This document shows, piece by piece, positions 22,659 to 32,560 of a stretch of 64,000 nt of DNA (its first letter is position 1; every line of letters begins with the position of its first letter). The stretch covers positions 1,655,034-1,719,033 of the forward strand of contig CM072888.1 in NCBI GenBank assembly GCA_037013685.1, read 5' to 3'. Below the pieces are notes generated by a model. That model was not told the origin of the DNA. It was given only the letters and a program-made list of their open reading frames with translations, and did no database searches. Origin of the DNA: Acridotheres tristis. Its lineage: Eukaryota > Chordata > Aves > Passeriformes > Sturnidae. Position numbers and translations under genes: made by a program.

Positions 22659-25600
22659 GTGAGGGGCCCGCGCTGAGGGACCCGCGGGCGCTGAGCCTGC
22701 CGCCACCTCTCCGCCTCCGCCCGCCGCTCTCGGGCGGCTCTGAGGGGCCTGCCCGGGCGGGCCGGGGGTGCGGGAGGTCGAGGCGATGTCTGAGGTGATG
22801 TTTGCTCTTGCCCCGCAGCACTGGCCCCGCGGTGCGGATGGGTCCTCCCCGGGCTGGAGCAGCGCCTCGCCGTCCCCGCCGTGGTGAGCCCTGCGAGCGC
22901 CCGGCCTTACGCGGCGGCAGCCAAGTGAGTGCGGGTCCGGCATGCCAGGAGGCTGCCTGGGCCGTGCGGGTGGTGCTGGGGACCGTGAGGGGGGTTTGGT
23001 GCCCGCGGTGCTGGTCCAACAGCCTGGACTCGCAGGGAGTGTTTTCTGTGATAATGGCACAGGGAAAGCTTCACGCTGCGGTTTTGGCCTGTGCTTTTGC
23101 GGGATGTAGGAGGGTTACATGTCAGCATAAGAGCGGGTGAGCTCCTGGAATCGGTTTCATAGCCTTCTTGTCCTTCAATTGGCTTTTTATTGTTTAATTT
23201 GTCATCTCTGTAATAACGCGGCGTGGCTGGGAGAAGCAAAAGCTCTGTTTACCTCTGTATACAGGAGAATGAAGCCACAGACTCTTTTGCCCTGTTTATA
23301 AGAAGAATGGGGTATCCAGTTATTATGTTAATAGTCTTTTTCTCGTCTGGAGATCCTCTGAGCATAGGGAGGGGAATGAGAATTAGGTTTTTAATCATCC
23401 GATATGCCAGACTCTCTAACTGACCTCCCAACACGTTTGGGGTTTTTTGGCCTTAGAACTGCCAAGAAGGATGCCCCGAGGAGCAGGCAGGAGAAGGTGA
23501 AGGAGAAGCGCCCCCCTCGGCGGCGGCCGCTGATGAGCAAGCCCGTGGACGACGTGTACCTGACGTGGCTCTACAAGAGACCCTGCTACGAGCTGGAGCA
23601 GGCTGTGGGCATGCTCAAGAGCTTCCAGGAGCTGGACTTCACCCACCCCAAGCAGTTTGTGTACATCAACGTGTTCCTGGATATGGCACTGCAGAAGAAG
23701 GTGGGCTGGCAGAGGGTGTGGGAGTTCGGAGGGCTTTGGGTCTGCTCACACTTGGTCATTGTCACAGGCTGCAGTCCCTCACCTCCTTTGCATTTTCTTT
23801 TTTTTTCATATTTAGGGGACTCCAGCTCCCTGTGATTGTGTAATTTACTCTCAAGTCATAATCTCTTCCTGTTTATTTTCTTTTTTTTGGTTGTTGTTCA
23901 CTTGCCAGAAAAAAGTGGATCCCTTTTCCAGCAGTGTCACTCTTCCCCATCGTTTTACAGATGAAGTGAACAAGGTTTTGGTGTTCACAGAGGTGGGTGA
24001 CATTTTCATTTTCATTTTCATTGGGTTTTTGTGTGTCCAGCACACTCTTGCAGCTCTCCTTTGGCAGTTAATCATTTTGTTTGTGTGAGATGATCCCAGA
24101 GAGCTGCCATGGGTTTATTTAATTACTCTTTGGACATAATTGTTTGAAATTCTCTCCCTGAGCTCGATTGACAGCAGACCAGCTGCCTAATTGATAGTCC
24201 AGCTGTTTATAATTACTTTTTTCTCTCAACAGAATGAGCAAGAAGCTGAAGTAGCTCGAGAGCACGGAGCTGCCATCGTGGGAGGAGTTGAATTAATCAA
24301 ATGGGTACATATTTTTCTTAAAGAATTACAGAAATATCCTAATTCAAACAGGACTGAGGCCTGGGAATGGGAAGAGGCCTGATGTCCAGTCAGCTCTAGG
24401 TGGGAGGCAGCAGCCAGATGGGTTTCTGTGCTTTATTTTTCAGCTTCAATGAAATGTGTTGGATTGTGCTTGTTGCAGATCTTGGAGGATGAAATCCAGG
24501 CTGATTTCTACGTGGCTGTCCCTGCCATCATGCCCAAGTTAATTCCCCTGAGGAACAAACTGAGAAGGAAGTACCCTGCCACCAGGAGAAGTAAGGAGCA
24601 GCTCCTTGTTACAGCTGGTAGCAATTCCTGGAGGAGATGGAGCCCCTGGAAAGTTTTCTGCTGGGGATGTGTGGTTACATTTGGTGTTAGGCTCTAGGGG
24701 ACTGCACCACTTGTCTTAGGTCAAGGTAACTTTAGGAATCCTTTTTTTCCTACAACTGGCAAATCTGGGATGAGAACCCAGATCAATCTGCCTGCTAGCT
24801 GCCCTTTGCTTATTCATCCTCATGAATGGGGAAGGAGGAAACATGGAAACTTTTTATAATCTGAGTGAGGACACCATTGTCTTGTGTGTGAAACTGCATT
24901 TTGGAAGTTTCAAAACTTGCCAAGTTTTGCACTTTGGCATTCACTTGCCTTAATTAACAGATTGAATGATCCCTTTACTGATGCCACACCTATCTGTGCT
25001 AATAAGCATTACTCAGCCAACCTCTTTGCTTAGATTTTTCTTTTTTTTAATAGATTCCCTGGGCAGTGACATTCCCAAAATGCTGCAGTTCTTCAGAGAA
25101 TGCCACGAGTACACGGTAGAGGATGAGAATATAATCAAGACAAGGATAGCCAGAGTAAGTTGTGGAGAGAGCTCCTAAATTCTCTCTCTGAGCAGAACTG
25201 TAGTATTTAAAGAGGGGGGAAAACGTGGTTTTAATCCGTGTCTCAAAATTTTCGACCGTTTTCTTTAAGTAACCCGTGAAGAAAATAGAACTCTTTGTTG
25301 TGTGGCATCTTCAGATGTTTTTCAACTTTTCTGTTGTTTTTTTATTTTTTTGGGAAGTAACTAAACTATGGGTTTGCAAGTCCATGGTCAATATGCCCAG
25401 GAGAGTCCAAAAGTCTTTGCTTTAACCAAATAATTAAAGACTTCTAATTTTGATAACAATAGTTCTGGACTGGAGTAGAAATCAAGAACTGCTTGTGTTA
25501 GCCCAGAAATAAAGCATTAATTTTGGCTTATTTATTTATTTTCTCTGCCCTAAGCTGTGCTTTTTTGTTTTCCTTCTGGTTTGTGTCTTTATAATCCTGC

Positions 25601-27223
25601 CTGATGTTCACTTTTCCTCTAACTGAGGGTAGCACAGGCAGGAAGGGTAGGAAATAATTGAAGCCTGAAGCTTTGCTTGGCAATGTTGGAGACAGATGAG
25701 TTAATTAATTGTGATTAATTGCTCTGAGCTGTGCATGGGCATTCCTTGTGTCTATTTCTGTGTATAGTTGGAATTCTGGATCTTGCTTCTGAGGGATTCA
25801 AACGTATTTAAGAAATGAAAAGGGAAGAAATAATTTACCTGAGCCTTTTTGCAGCACCCTGTGCAGCTTTGGAGAGAAGTGTTCAAAACTTCAAACAGCA
25901 AGATAGGTGTGCATCCACAAGGATTTCAGATTTTTGCAAAACCACTTGTGTATATATTGATTTTTTTTTTTTTTTTTAAATTTTCTCACCCTCTTAAGGC
26001 TACATGTTGTTACAGAGCCCTGGGAATTTTGTATCCTGAGTAGAAATATGGAGAACAGTGAGCATATCAGCCTGTATAAAATAGTTTTTTTTCCCTGAAT
26101 CATTTGGATAAGGCTGTTAATGGGATCTGTGACTCCTTCACAGGGAACATGGACAAAGGACATCTGTCCAAATGTAGAGTAAACATAAACACCAGTGCTT
26201 TGATTTATTAATCTGGATTTATTCATTTATTCATTTGGGCTCCAGGCATCACAATGACTAACTTGGCATTATCCTTTTGCAGCTGGATATGCCAACTGAG
26301 CACATAATTGCCAATCTGAAAACAATTATCCATGATATCTGCACCTACAAGCCATCCAATTTTGGTAAGGAGTTCTTGTTCTAACGTGGTTGTTCAGGTT
26401 GCAGCAAACAAAAGTGGTAGATGGGTGTTAAATTATTTTCTGTTCTCAAAGGATCTCTGAAATTCCTGCTCCTCCAAGGGAAAAGTCTTTCTTTCTTCCT
26501 TTCTTTTTTTTTTTTTTTTTTTTTAATTCCTTAGCAGAAGGAGCTAGAAAAGAATAATTAAGTCGACTTGAAGCAAAGGGCATCTGCTTAGCTGGAGGGG
26601 AAATGGTGATTCATAAAATAATTTTAGAGAAGGAGCTTTGTGTAAGCTAGAAATCCACTTTTTTGGTGTTAATATTTGCTTAATGTCTGCCAGAAGAATG
26701 ATCTTGCCTCTTTCCCAGTGAAGCTGTTCATAGTAGCTGTAGAGGCCAGACCATAGAAAATTCAATACACTCACCTTGAGAAGCCCAAATAAAAACTGTA
26801 AGGGGTTGCCTGACTTAAGTAGATAGAGAAAAGGGATGTTTTGCTTTGTTTGGTTGGGTTTTTTTTTAAAGAATTTAAATTTACATCAGTCCAGTTTAGC
26901 AAGGATTAGCTTTTCTGGTCTGAGAGTAGCTTTTCTACTGATCTAGAGTATCAAGTTTGATTCTTGTGGTGTTGTTTTGATTGCCAACATTTGCTGGGAG
27001 CAGTTGGGGACATGGGAAGGGGTGGAGTGACCAGTTTGGTGGTGCCCTTTGTTTCCCAGATCCCATTGTGAGGAGGTTGGTTATCAGATCTTCCACCAGT
27101 GAAGGCTTGCTGCTCAACCTCGATGGAATCCTACCTCAGGTGGAGAAAGTGGAAGAAAAAGAAGAGGAGAATGCAGCTGATGAGGATCAACAAAAGCCTG
27201 TCCAAGAGTCTGTTAGTACCTGA
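22625..27223 (+). CDS. MRPL1: MRPL1, mitochondrial large ribosomal subunit protein uL1m (9 exons)
   Basis: Nine exons with GT-AG sites join in frame into 332 residues; the human protein has 325. uL1m forms part of the L1 stalk of the mitochondrial 39S subunit and helps release deacylated tRNA. Residues 1 to about 50 are rich in Ala and Arg with few acids, fitting a mitochondrial targeting presequence. The L1 domain covers about residues 90-300. Family landmarks are [42 protein letters not shown] and [10 protein letters not shown]. The tail is acidic ([11 protein letters not shown]), as in mammals. The start ATG at 22625 has a strong context (A at -3, G at +4). Coordinates give the span; exons are listed separately. 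Confidence 0.97.
22819..22924 (+). CDS. MRPL1: MRPL1 exon 2
   Basis: Encodes residues 13-46 ([10 protein letters not shown] to RPYAAAA), completing the presequence. GC-rich and poorly conserved, ending in RPYAAAA, which parallels RHFAAAT in human. Acceptor CCCCGCAG, donor AA|GTGAGT. Confidence 0.9.
23457..23700 (+). CDS. MRPL1: MRPL1 exon 3
   Basis: The largest exon, encoding residues 48-128. A basic linker ([20 protein letters not shown]) is followed by the conserved [20 protein letters not shown] and [10 protein letters not shown] segment. The donor AAG|GTGGGC is only moderately strong. Confidence 0.97.
23909..23992 (+). CDS. MRPL1: MRPL1 exon 4
   Basis: Encodes residues 129-156 ([10 protein letters not shown] to NKVLVFTE), parallel to KKKNVEPFTS and NKVAVFTE in human. 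The donor GAG|GTGGGT is followed by three TTTTCA units in the intron. Confidence 0.96.
24233..24304 (+). CDS. MRPL1: MRPL1 exon 5
   Basis: Encodes residues 157-180 ([10 protein letters not shown] to ELIKW), matching the human segment with GAAFAGG (GAAIVGG here). 72 nt, phase 0 at both ends. Confidence 0.96.
24479..24590 (+). CDS. MRPL1: MRPL1 exon 6
   Basis: Encodes residues 181-217 ([10 protein letters not shown] to KYPATRR), with the diagnostic [14 protein letters not shown] motif of mitochondrial L1. Donor A|GTAAGG. Confidence 0.97.
25054..25154 (+). CDS. MRPL1: MRPL1 exon 7
   Basis: Encodes residues 219-251 ([10 protein letters not shown] to KTRIAR), parallel to GRDIPKMLELF and QTKIAT in human. 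Preceded by a T-rich tract and TAATAG acceptor; donor AGA|GTAAGT. Confidence 0.96.
26283..26364 (+). CDS. MRPL1: MRPL1 exon 8
   Basis: Encodes residues 252-278 ([10 protein letters not shown] to YKPSNF), matching [20 protein letters not shown] in human. Donor G|GTAAGG; the upstream 1.1 kb intron is the longest of the gene. Confidence 0.96.
27060..27223 (+). CDS. MRPL1: MRPL1 exon 9 (last coding exon)
   Basis: Encodes residues 280-332 and the TGA stop. It contains [19 protein letters not shown], matching [19 protein letters not shown] in human, then an acidic, Glu-rich tail ending ESVST. The tail is longer than in human. Confidence 0.97.
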
Positions 27224-27330
27224 TGTCTTTTCCTGGGAAATCTGGTGGTCGAGCTCGGCAAGCAAATGGTGTCATTGAAATCGTGCTCTGTGAGAACAGA
27301 AAAATAAATGTAATTGTGGATTTCACGTAT
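27224..27330 (+). terminator. MRPL1: MRPL1 3' UTR and polyadenylation signal
   Basis: A canonical AATAAA lies at 27303-27308, 80 bases after the stop codon. A GU-rich stretch (GTGTGACGCTGTGAC) follows near 27341-27355, as expected for the downstream element. The 3' UTR would be only about 100 nt. Confidence 0.85.
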
Positions 27331-30300
27331 AAATTCCCGTGTGACGCTGTGACAAACAGGAACCTGTTGTCAGAACCAGACGAGTGTTTGTTCTAAGGCA
27401 GAAGTGGAGGTGTTTAGTGGGGGGAGGAGAGCTTGCTGTGGTTTTCTGGGATGTGAAGCTGCAGAGCCGGCTCCCTTTCCCGGTCTCTGCTCCTTTCTAT
27501 CCAGGAGGTGGCGCTCCCGCCCTTCCCTCCTGGAGAGCTGTTGGAATTTCTCCTCGGGTGGTTTTTTTGGAGGCTCTGTGGCTAAACGCGTGTTCACAAA
27601 GCTGCGCCCCGAAATATAAGATGTTCCCAGAAAGGACTGGCTATTTACAACGGGGATGATGTACAGATCTACAAATCTGGAAAGGTTTGTGGTTTTAAAT
27701 CATCCCTATTATTGGAGGTTTTTCCAAGAGGTTCCTGGGATCTGTCTGCATGGAAATCCTTTTAGCTCCCATCTGAAGCATTTGGCTGCTGTCAGTCAGG
27801 GTGACCAACTCCTGTCAGGCCACGCTGATTATTTTTGGTTGTGTGGGGTGCTTTGCTCAGAGTTTGGTCAGAAAATTCCCTTTAGGTGTGTACAGGAAGG
27901 ATTCACACTGACATAACAGACTTTCCATGCTGAAAGTAGGAAAAGCAATGCCAGTGCACTTGAATTTCCTTATTGCTAAGGCATTACACATATCAGGAAT
28001 ATTATGAGGTATTCCAATGATTGTGTGTTGTTTGTGACCCAAAAGGAGCAATTTGAAGGTGAGTTACCTGTTGGTCTAGAAAAGCAAACCCTGTGGTATC
28101 ATCTGTGTGGATTTCTTTGCCTTTTCTCTGTGCTCTTGGCTTATTTCCAAGACTTCACTATCCATTTTGGAAAAAGATAGGCCTGCCCTCTTTGATGGGT
28201 GGATTTAAAAAAAAAAATGATGCTTAAGCATAAATGTACAGGTGAGCTTAAATCAGAAGCTGTGAGACTGCTGAGTGTGCTCTCAGAGGATGAAAGCATA
28301 GAATAAGAAACGTTCCTGCAGGACTGTGCACTTGGAAAACCCCAGTACTGTGGGGACACAGGACATCTGGACCTCTGGAGGTCAGGTGGGCAAGAGAAGC
28401 AGCTCATGGGCTCAGCAAGTTTGCAGGTGTAGTTGTGAACTCGTGTCACTGCAGTCCTGATTGCTAAAGGAGTAATGCCCCTGCTCTGTGCTGTGCTGTA
28501 CAAGCTGTTGGGTGCAGTGTGACTTCCTTTTATCCTGGAATGCTTGGAGAGATGAAAGGGAAGAAGACACCATGAGATGATTTCCTCTTCAATAAGCTTA
28601 GTCCCCTGACATGCAGAGTGGGACTTGCACATGTGCCTCTGGGGCCAGAGTGTCTTAGGAATCACTTGAATTGTCACACTGAGCGTGGCTGCAGTGACAT
28701 TTATGGGTTCTGGAAACCACTGTGGAAGAGAGGCAGCACTGCAGCACCTTTAGCAATGCAGATGATGTATGCTGGCTTTTAGGTTTGTTTTATCTGAACC
28801 TGCTGTTAGTTTAACTAAGGAGAAGAGCTGGGATTCACAGTTAGTGCACACAGAAGCAACATTTGCCCAAACAAGGAAGAAGTTGTCCTAGGAGCCTGTG
28901 TGCAGTTGTGGGGCTGACACTCAGCCTCAACCTGGACTTGTAGGGGAATTTGTTAAGAAACCTGCAATCTGTGTGGGTCAAACTGAGTTCACGAGGCTTG
29001 TGCTGTGAGTTAGAGGAGCAGGGCAGGGATGTTAGAGCTGCCACCGGGGCTGACAGGTTTTGAGTGCTGAGATGGGTGTTCTGAATGATTAAATGTGATT
29101 ACATGACCATGTTCTGCAATACTGTTGGTCTTGGCTGCCTCCAAACTCTCGGAGAGGCTAATTCCACAGCCAAAAATCTGTCCTTGTGGGAAAACTTGGA
29201 TTGACTGAAATAGGACAGAGGTGGGGGGAAAAGCTCTTGATGCTGACTAAAAACACTGTTAGGGATAAACATAATTCTTGTGCAAGCAGTTATTTCTGTC
29301 AGTACCTCAGCTGGCAGGTGGCTAGAGGCTTCATCCCAGCAGGACACGAAGGGAGAATTGTCAGTGTGTCACCTGCAAGACTGCTTGGAAAACAAGAGGA
29401 AAATGCCAGCCTTCCCAAATTTCCAGGTACTCGGAGCTGCTGGGTTAAGGTCACACGTGGTGGCAGTGCAATGCCATATTGTTTTCATGGACTAACCTCA
29501 TGGATTTAAAAAGGCTTGTTAAAAAAAAATTGTAAAGCACCCAGTTAAAACCTGCAAGTGGGGAATTCACATAAAAATTCGTTGGCTTGCCAGAGATGGA
29601 TCCTTCTCAGAGCCATGTTTCTGCAGCTCTTCTGTGGAACTGTGTGCCAGCACATGCCCAGCTTTCCAGGAACACAAGGTATGTCTGGCTCCCATCTTTT
29701 CAGCCAGGGATTTGCCAAGTGGAGAAATGGATCTTTCACACCAACTTGCAGAAAACTGACCTCTGCCGAGAGGCTTGATGAAAGGGAAGCTAAAAGTGGT
29801 GTATTTCTACAACCCCAGGGACTTTTTGTGCCAGTATTTCTAAGATCCGTGGCAGCAGCTGACAGCTGGGTCATTGCTCTGTAAGCTGCACCCTTCAGGC
29901 TGTCAGCCTGAGAAATGCCTCATATTTCACCTGACTCTGAAACTTATTTTATAATTTTATTTACTGCTCATCTGGAAATAGAACAGAAATGTTGCTTTTG
30001 TGTTAAATAGGATGTGAAGGGCAAAACTTAACCAAACTTGGAATTTCTGAAAATTTCAAGTCTTTTGCACCAGGTGCAAAACTTGAGAAATGCTGGAAAT
30101 GAGTGTTTTCTAGAGAAAAAATGTGGAATGGGTGAATCTGAAAAATTATGCAAGTGGTGGGTCTTGAGTTCTTCTCACTTTGAACAGCATCTTTGGAGCA
30201 GTGTTCTCAGAACAGCAGGAGGGAAGGTAGGAGAAATAGGGAGGAGGAGGCTGTAGCTGGGCTAGGGAAACAAGTTGTACAGGCAGGAAGATGAACACCA

Positions 30301-31500
30301 GAAATCATTTAAAAATGGACTTGACACATTTATTTGAAGTTACTGAACCCTCTGTGGGCTTGGCTTTTATGAGTTCTACCTGTTCTTAATTGCTGGTGCT
30401 TCTGTGAGTTTGGTGAATTTGTCCAGAGTTTCACCTGAGGAGTTAGAAGGGAACTGGGGCTTGGGTATTTCTTCCTTCTGTCATTTCCACTGTATTTGAA
30501 ATAGACATGAAATATTTCTTGCTCAGTGCTGGTGTGTGCAGAGGAACTTGTCTCCCTGCTCCTGTTTTTCCACGCTGTACATTTCGCTTCTCACGTTTGT
30601 TGCGGGTTCCAGCACAGTGATTAAAGACTTACAGGCCTGGGGAGGAAAAAAACAAAGTAAATCTGGCCTCCAACTCGGAGTTCAAGACGGTAGTGTTCAT
30701 TAGGGAGTCAATCAAAACTGAACAGATGGAATTACCACGGGGAATTATTATCAAATTGAGCTGCCATCGTTGCATTCAAGCAGGAAAGCAGGAGATGAAG
30801 GCAGCAGCAGCAGCAGCCCAGCCCTGTGCTGCTCTGTGGGAGCTGGGATACTGCTATGAAGCAGGAACGCTGAAATTAGCGAGAAAAAAACCATTTCATT
30901 CACAGACGGGTAAAATAAACTCACTTTCCGAGTTCATTTTAATTTGAGGCTTTTGCTTGTAGCAGTTTAATGGCTACAACTTCCGACTTGGGGCTGTTTT
31001 TCTTTATCCTGTGACTTGTAGGAGCCAAACTTTCCTTAGGAAGCGTTGGCTCTGAGATGTGTTGAGTGTGCAGTGCTGGAGGGGTGACATGGGAAGCTTT
31101 TCTGGAGTGGACATAGTACTTCATGTGTGTGGAGGTGTTTAAAGCAGGAATACACTGTAGGGGCAACAGTTTAACTGGAGTTTTGGTTGGGTTTTCTTGT
31201 TTTTTTTTTTTTTTTTTTTTTTTTTTTTGTTTTAGTTTGAGAGCTTGATGTGTGATTGCTCGTGTTTGAGTCTTTAACTCTTGCTTGGATTTGCTCTCGA
31301 AAGGAAGAGCAAAGCAGCAGCCATGGCAAGAAGAAATAGATATGGAAACAGACCGGGCTTTGATACTTCTTGTTCTAATCCAACAACCCAAACCACAACT
31401 AATTAAAGGCTCCCAAGCCCGGGGAGAGGGTGACCTCTCCCTTCCATCCCCGGGGATGGATCAAGCCGGTGGGGTCAGACCCAGCACAAACACGTTCGCT
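27331..31500. other. MRPL1-FRAS1 intergenic region
   Basis: About 4 kb of unique-looking sequence. I see no coding exon with recognisable homology. It holds a GCA-rich run near 30801-30817 and a T run of about 29 bases at 31198-31228. The right edge enters the FRAS1 CpG island. Confidence 0.75.
31198..31228. repeat. Poly-T tract
   Basis: A nearly pure T homopolymer of roughly 29 bases, flanked by GTTTTCTTG and GTTTTAG. Its length should be treated with caution because homopolymers are prone to sequencing error. Confidence 0.95.
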
Positions 31501-32560
31501 TTGCCTAATCCCGGCACTGCCGCGGCTGGGACGGGCTGCGGGAATCCCGGGGGCTGCTCCATCGCCCGGCAGCCGGCGGGGGGGAGGAGGAGAAGCCGGC
31601 ATGGGGATGCTCCGTGCCCGCGGCGCAAGGTGCCGGTGAGGAGGAGGAGGAGAGGCTGGCGGTGCCGGGAGGAAGGAGGGCGCAGCGCAGCGCTGCCCGG
31701 GGCGGGGCGGGGGGCGGGCGGGCTGCGCGGCGGAGCTGCCCCTTTGTCTGCGGGCAAACTTTGGTGGCGGGGCGGGGGCGCAGGAGCTGCCCCGGCACCT
31801 GCCGCGGGCCCGGCGGGCACTCCCGGCTCGCTGCTCGCCGCTCGGGGCCATGGGCGACCCGAGCACCGCCAGGGCCACCCCGCTCCTGCTGCTGCTGCTG
31901 CCGCTCCTGCCCAGCGCCGCGCCGGCCGATGCCGCCTCAGGTGAGTGAGTGGCCGCGCCGGGCGCGTCCCCGTCCCGGGGCGACGGGATCCGTGAGGGGA
32001 AAGCGGCTCCGAGCCGCCCCTTGCCGCGGCTGCGGGACGGCTGAGCCTCCCTGGCTGCCCTGTGGCGCTCCCGGCCCGGGCGGGGGTCCGCCTCCGCCCC
32101 CCGCCATTTTGGCGGCTTCTCCACAGCCGAGGTGTGAGGGGCACCGGGGCGAAGCCGTGCCCGGCCCTTCCCGCCGGGAGCTGCGGAGTGCCGGGCATGG
32201 AGCAACGCGTGTCCCGCTGCGGGCATCCCTCAGGCAGCCCTGGCCGTGCCCAGGTGAGGGGGTGCTGGCCCCCAAGGGCGAGCGGGGCCGGAGTTGTGCG
32301 AGCCCGCAGCGAAGAGCCCGTGAGGGGCCGGGCCGGGCCGGGCTGAGCCCTCACGCAGCCCGCGGGTGGGCAGCGCTCGGGAATGCGGCGGTGGGAGCTG
32401 GGCAGCGTGAGGGGAGCTCTCCTCTCCCTCTCCCCGTGTGAGGAGGAGGAGCTGGATCCAACTTGGATGTGCGGTGGGAGAGCTCGGAGACACCGGGGTT
32501 TGTCTCGGCGTGGCCAGCGCACCGTGTGCCGTGCTGCTGCCGGGATCCCGGGGCTCGGCC
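31500..32560 (+). promoter_or_regulatory. FRAS1: CpG island, FRAS1 promoter region
   Basis: High G+C and dense CpG surround FRAS1 exon 1, with GGGGCGGGG Sp1-type boxes near 31697-31715 and 31768-31790 and no TATA box at a sensible distance. A short upstream ORF starts at 31601 and stops at 31639. The transcription start cannot be located from the sequence. Confidence 0.75.
31850..31940 (+). CDS. FRAS1: FRAS1 exon 1 (start codon, signal peptide)
   Basis: The ATG at 31850 has a strong context (GCCATGG). Residues 1-30 contain a hydrophobic core of Leu and Pro, including five consecutive CTG codons, then SAAPADAAS, which offers an Ala-x-Ala signal-peptidase site. The donor TCA G|GTGAGT is strong. 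The sequence differs from the mammalian signal peptide, as is usual for such regions; the identification rests on frame continuity with exon 2. Confidence 0.88.

Larger units (their letters stand above)
22250..22960 (+). promoter_or_regulatory. MRPL1: CpG island, MRPL1 promoter and first exons
   Basis: A CpG-dense block covering MRPL1 exons 1 and 2, with no TATA box. The start codon lies inside CAAAATGGCGGC, close to the YY1 consensus AANATGGCGGC, a common element at the start of mitochondrial and ribosomal protein genes. The MRPL1 transcription start probably lies shortly upstream of 22625. Confidence 0.75.
22659..27059 (+). other. MRPL1: MRPL1 introns
   Basis: Introns are 22659-22818, 22925-23456, 23701-23908, 23993-24232, 24305-24478, 24591-25053, 25155-26282 and 26365-27059. 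They contain T runs (25961-25977, 26504-26523) and a short TTTTCA repeat at 24003-24020. No other gene or mobile element is recognised. Confidence 0.9.

Noticed and set aside
24003..24020. Three tandem TTTTCA units in an MRPL1 intron
   Set aside because: Too short to be meaningful; recorded only as part of the intron.
28141..28677. 178-codon minus-strand open frame between MRPL1 and FRAS1
   Set aside because: No family resemblance; frames of this length are expected by chance in a 64 kb window.
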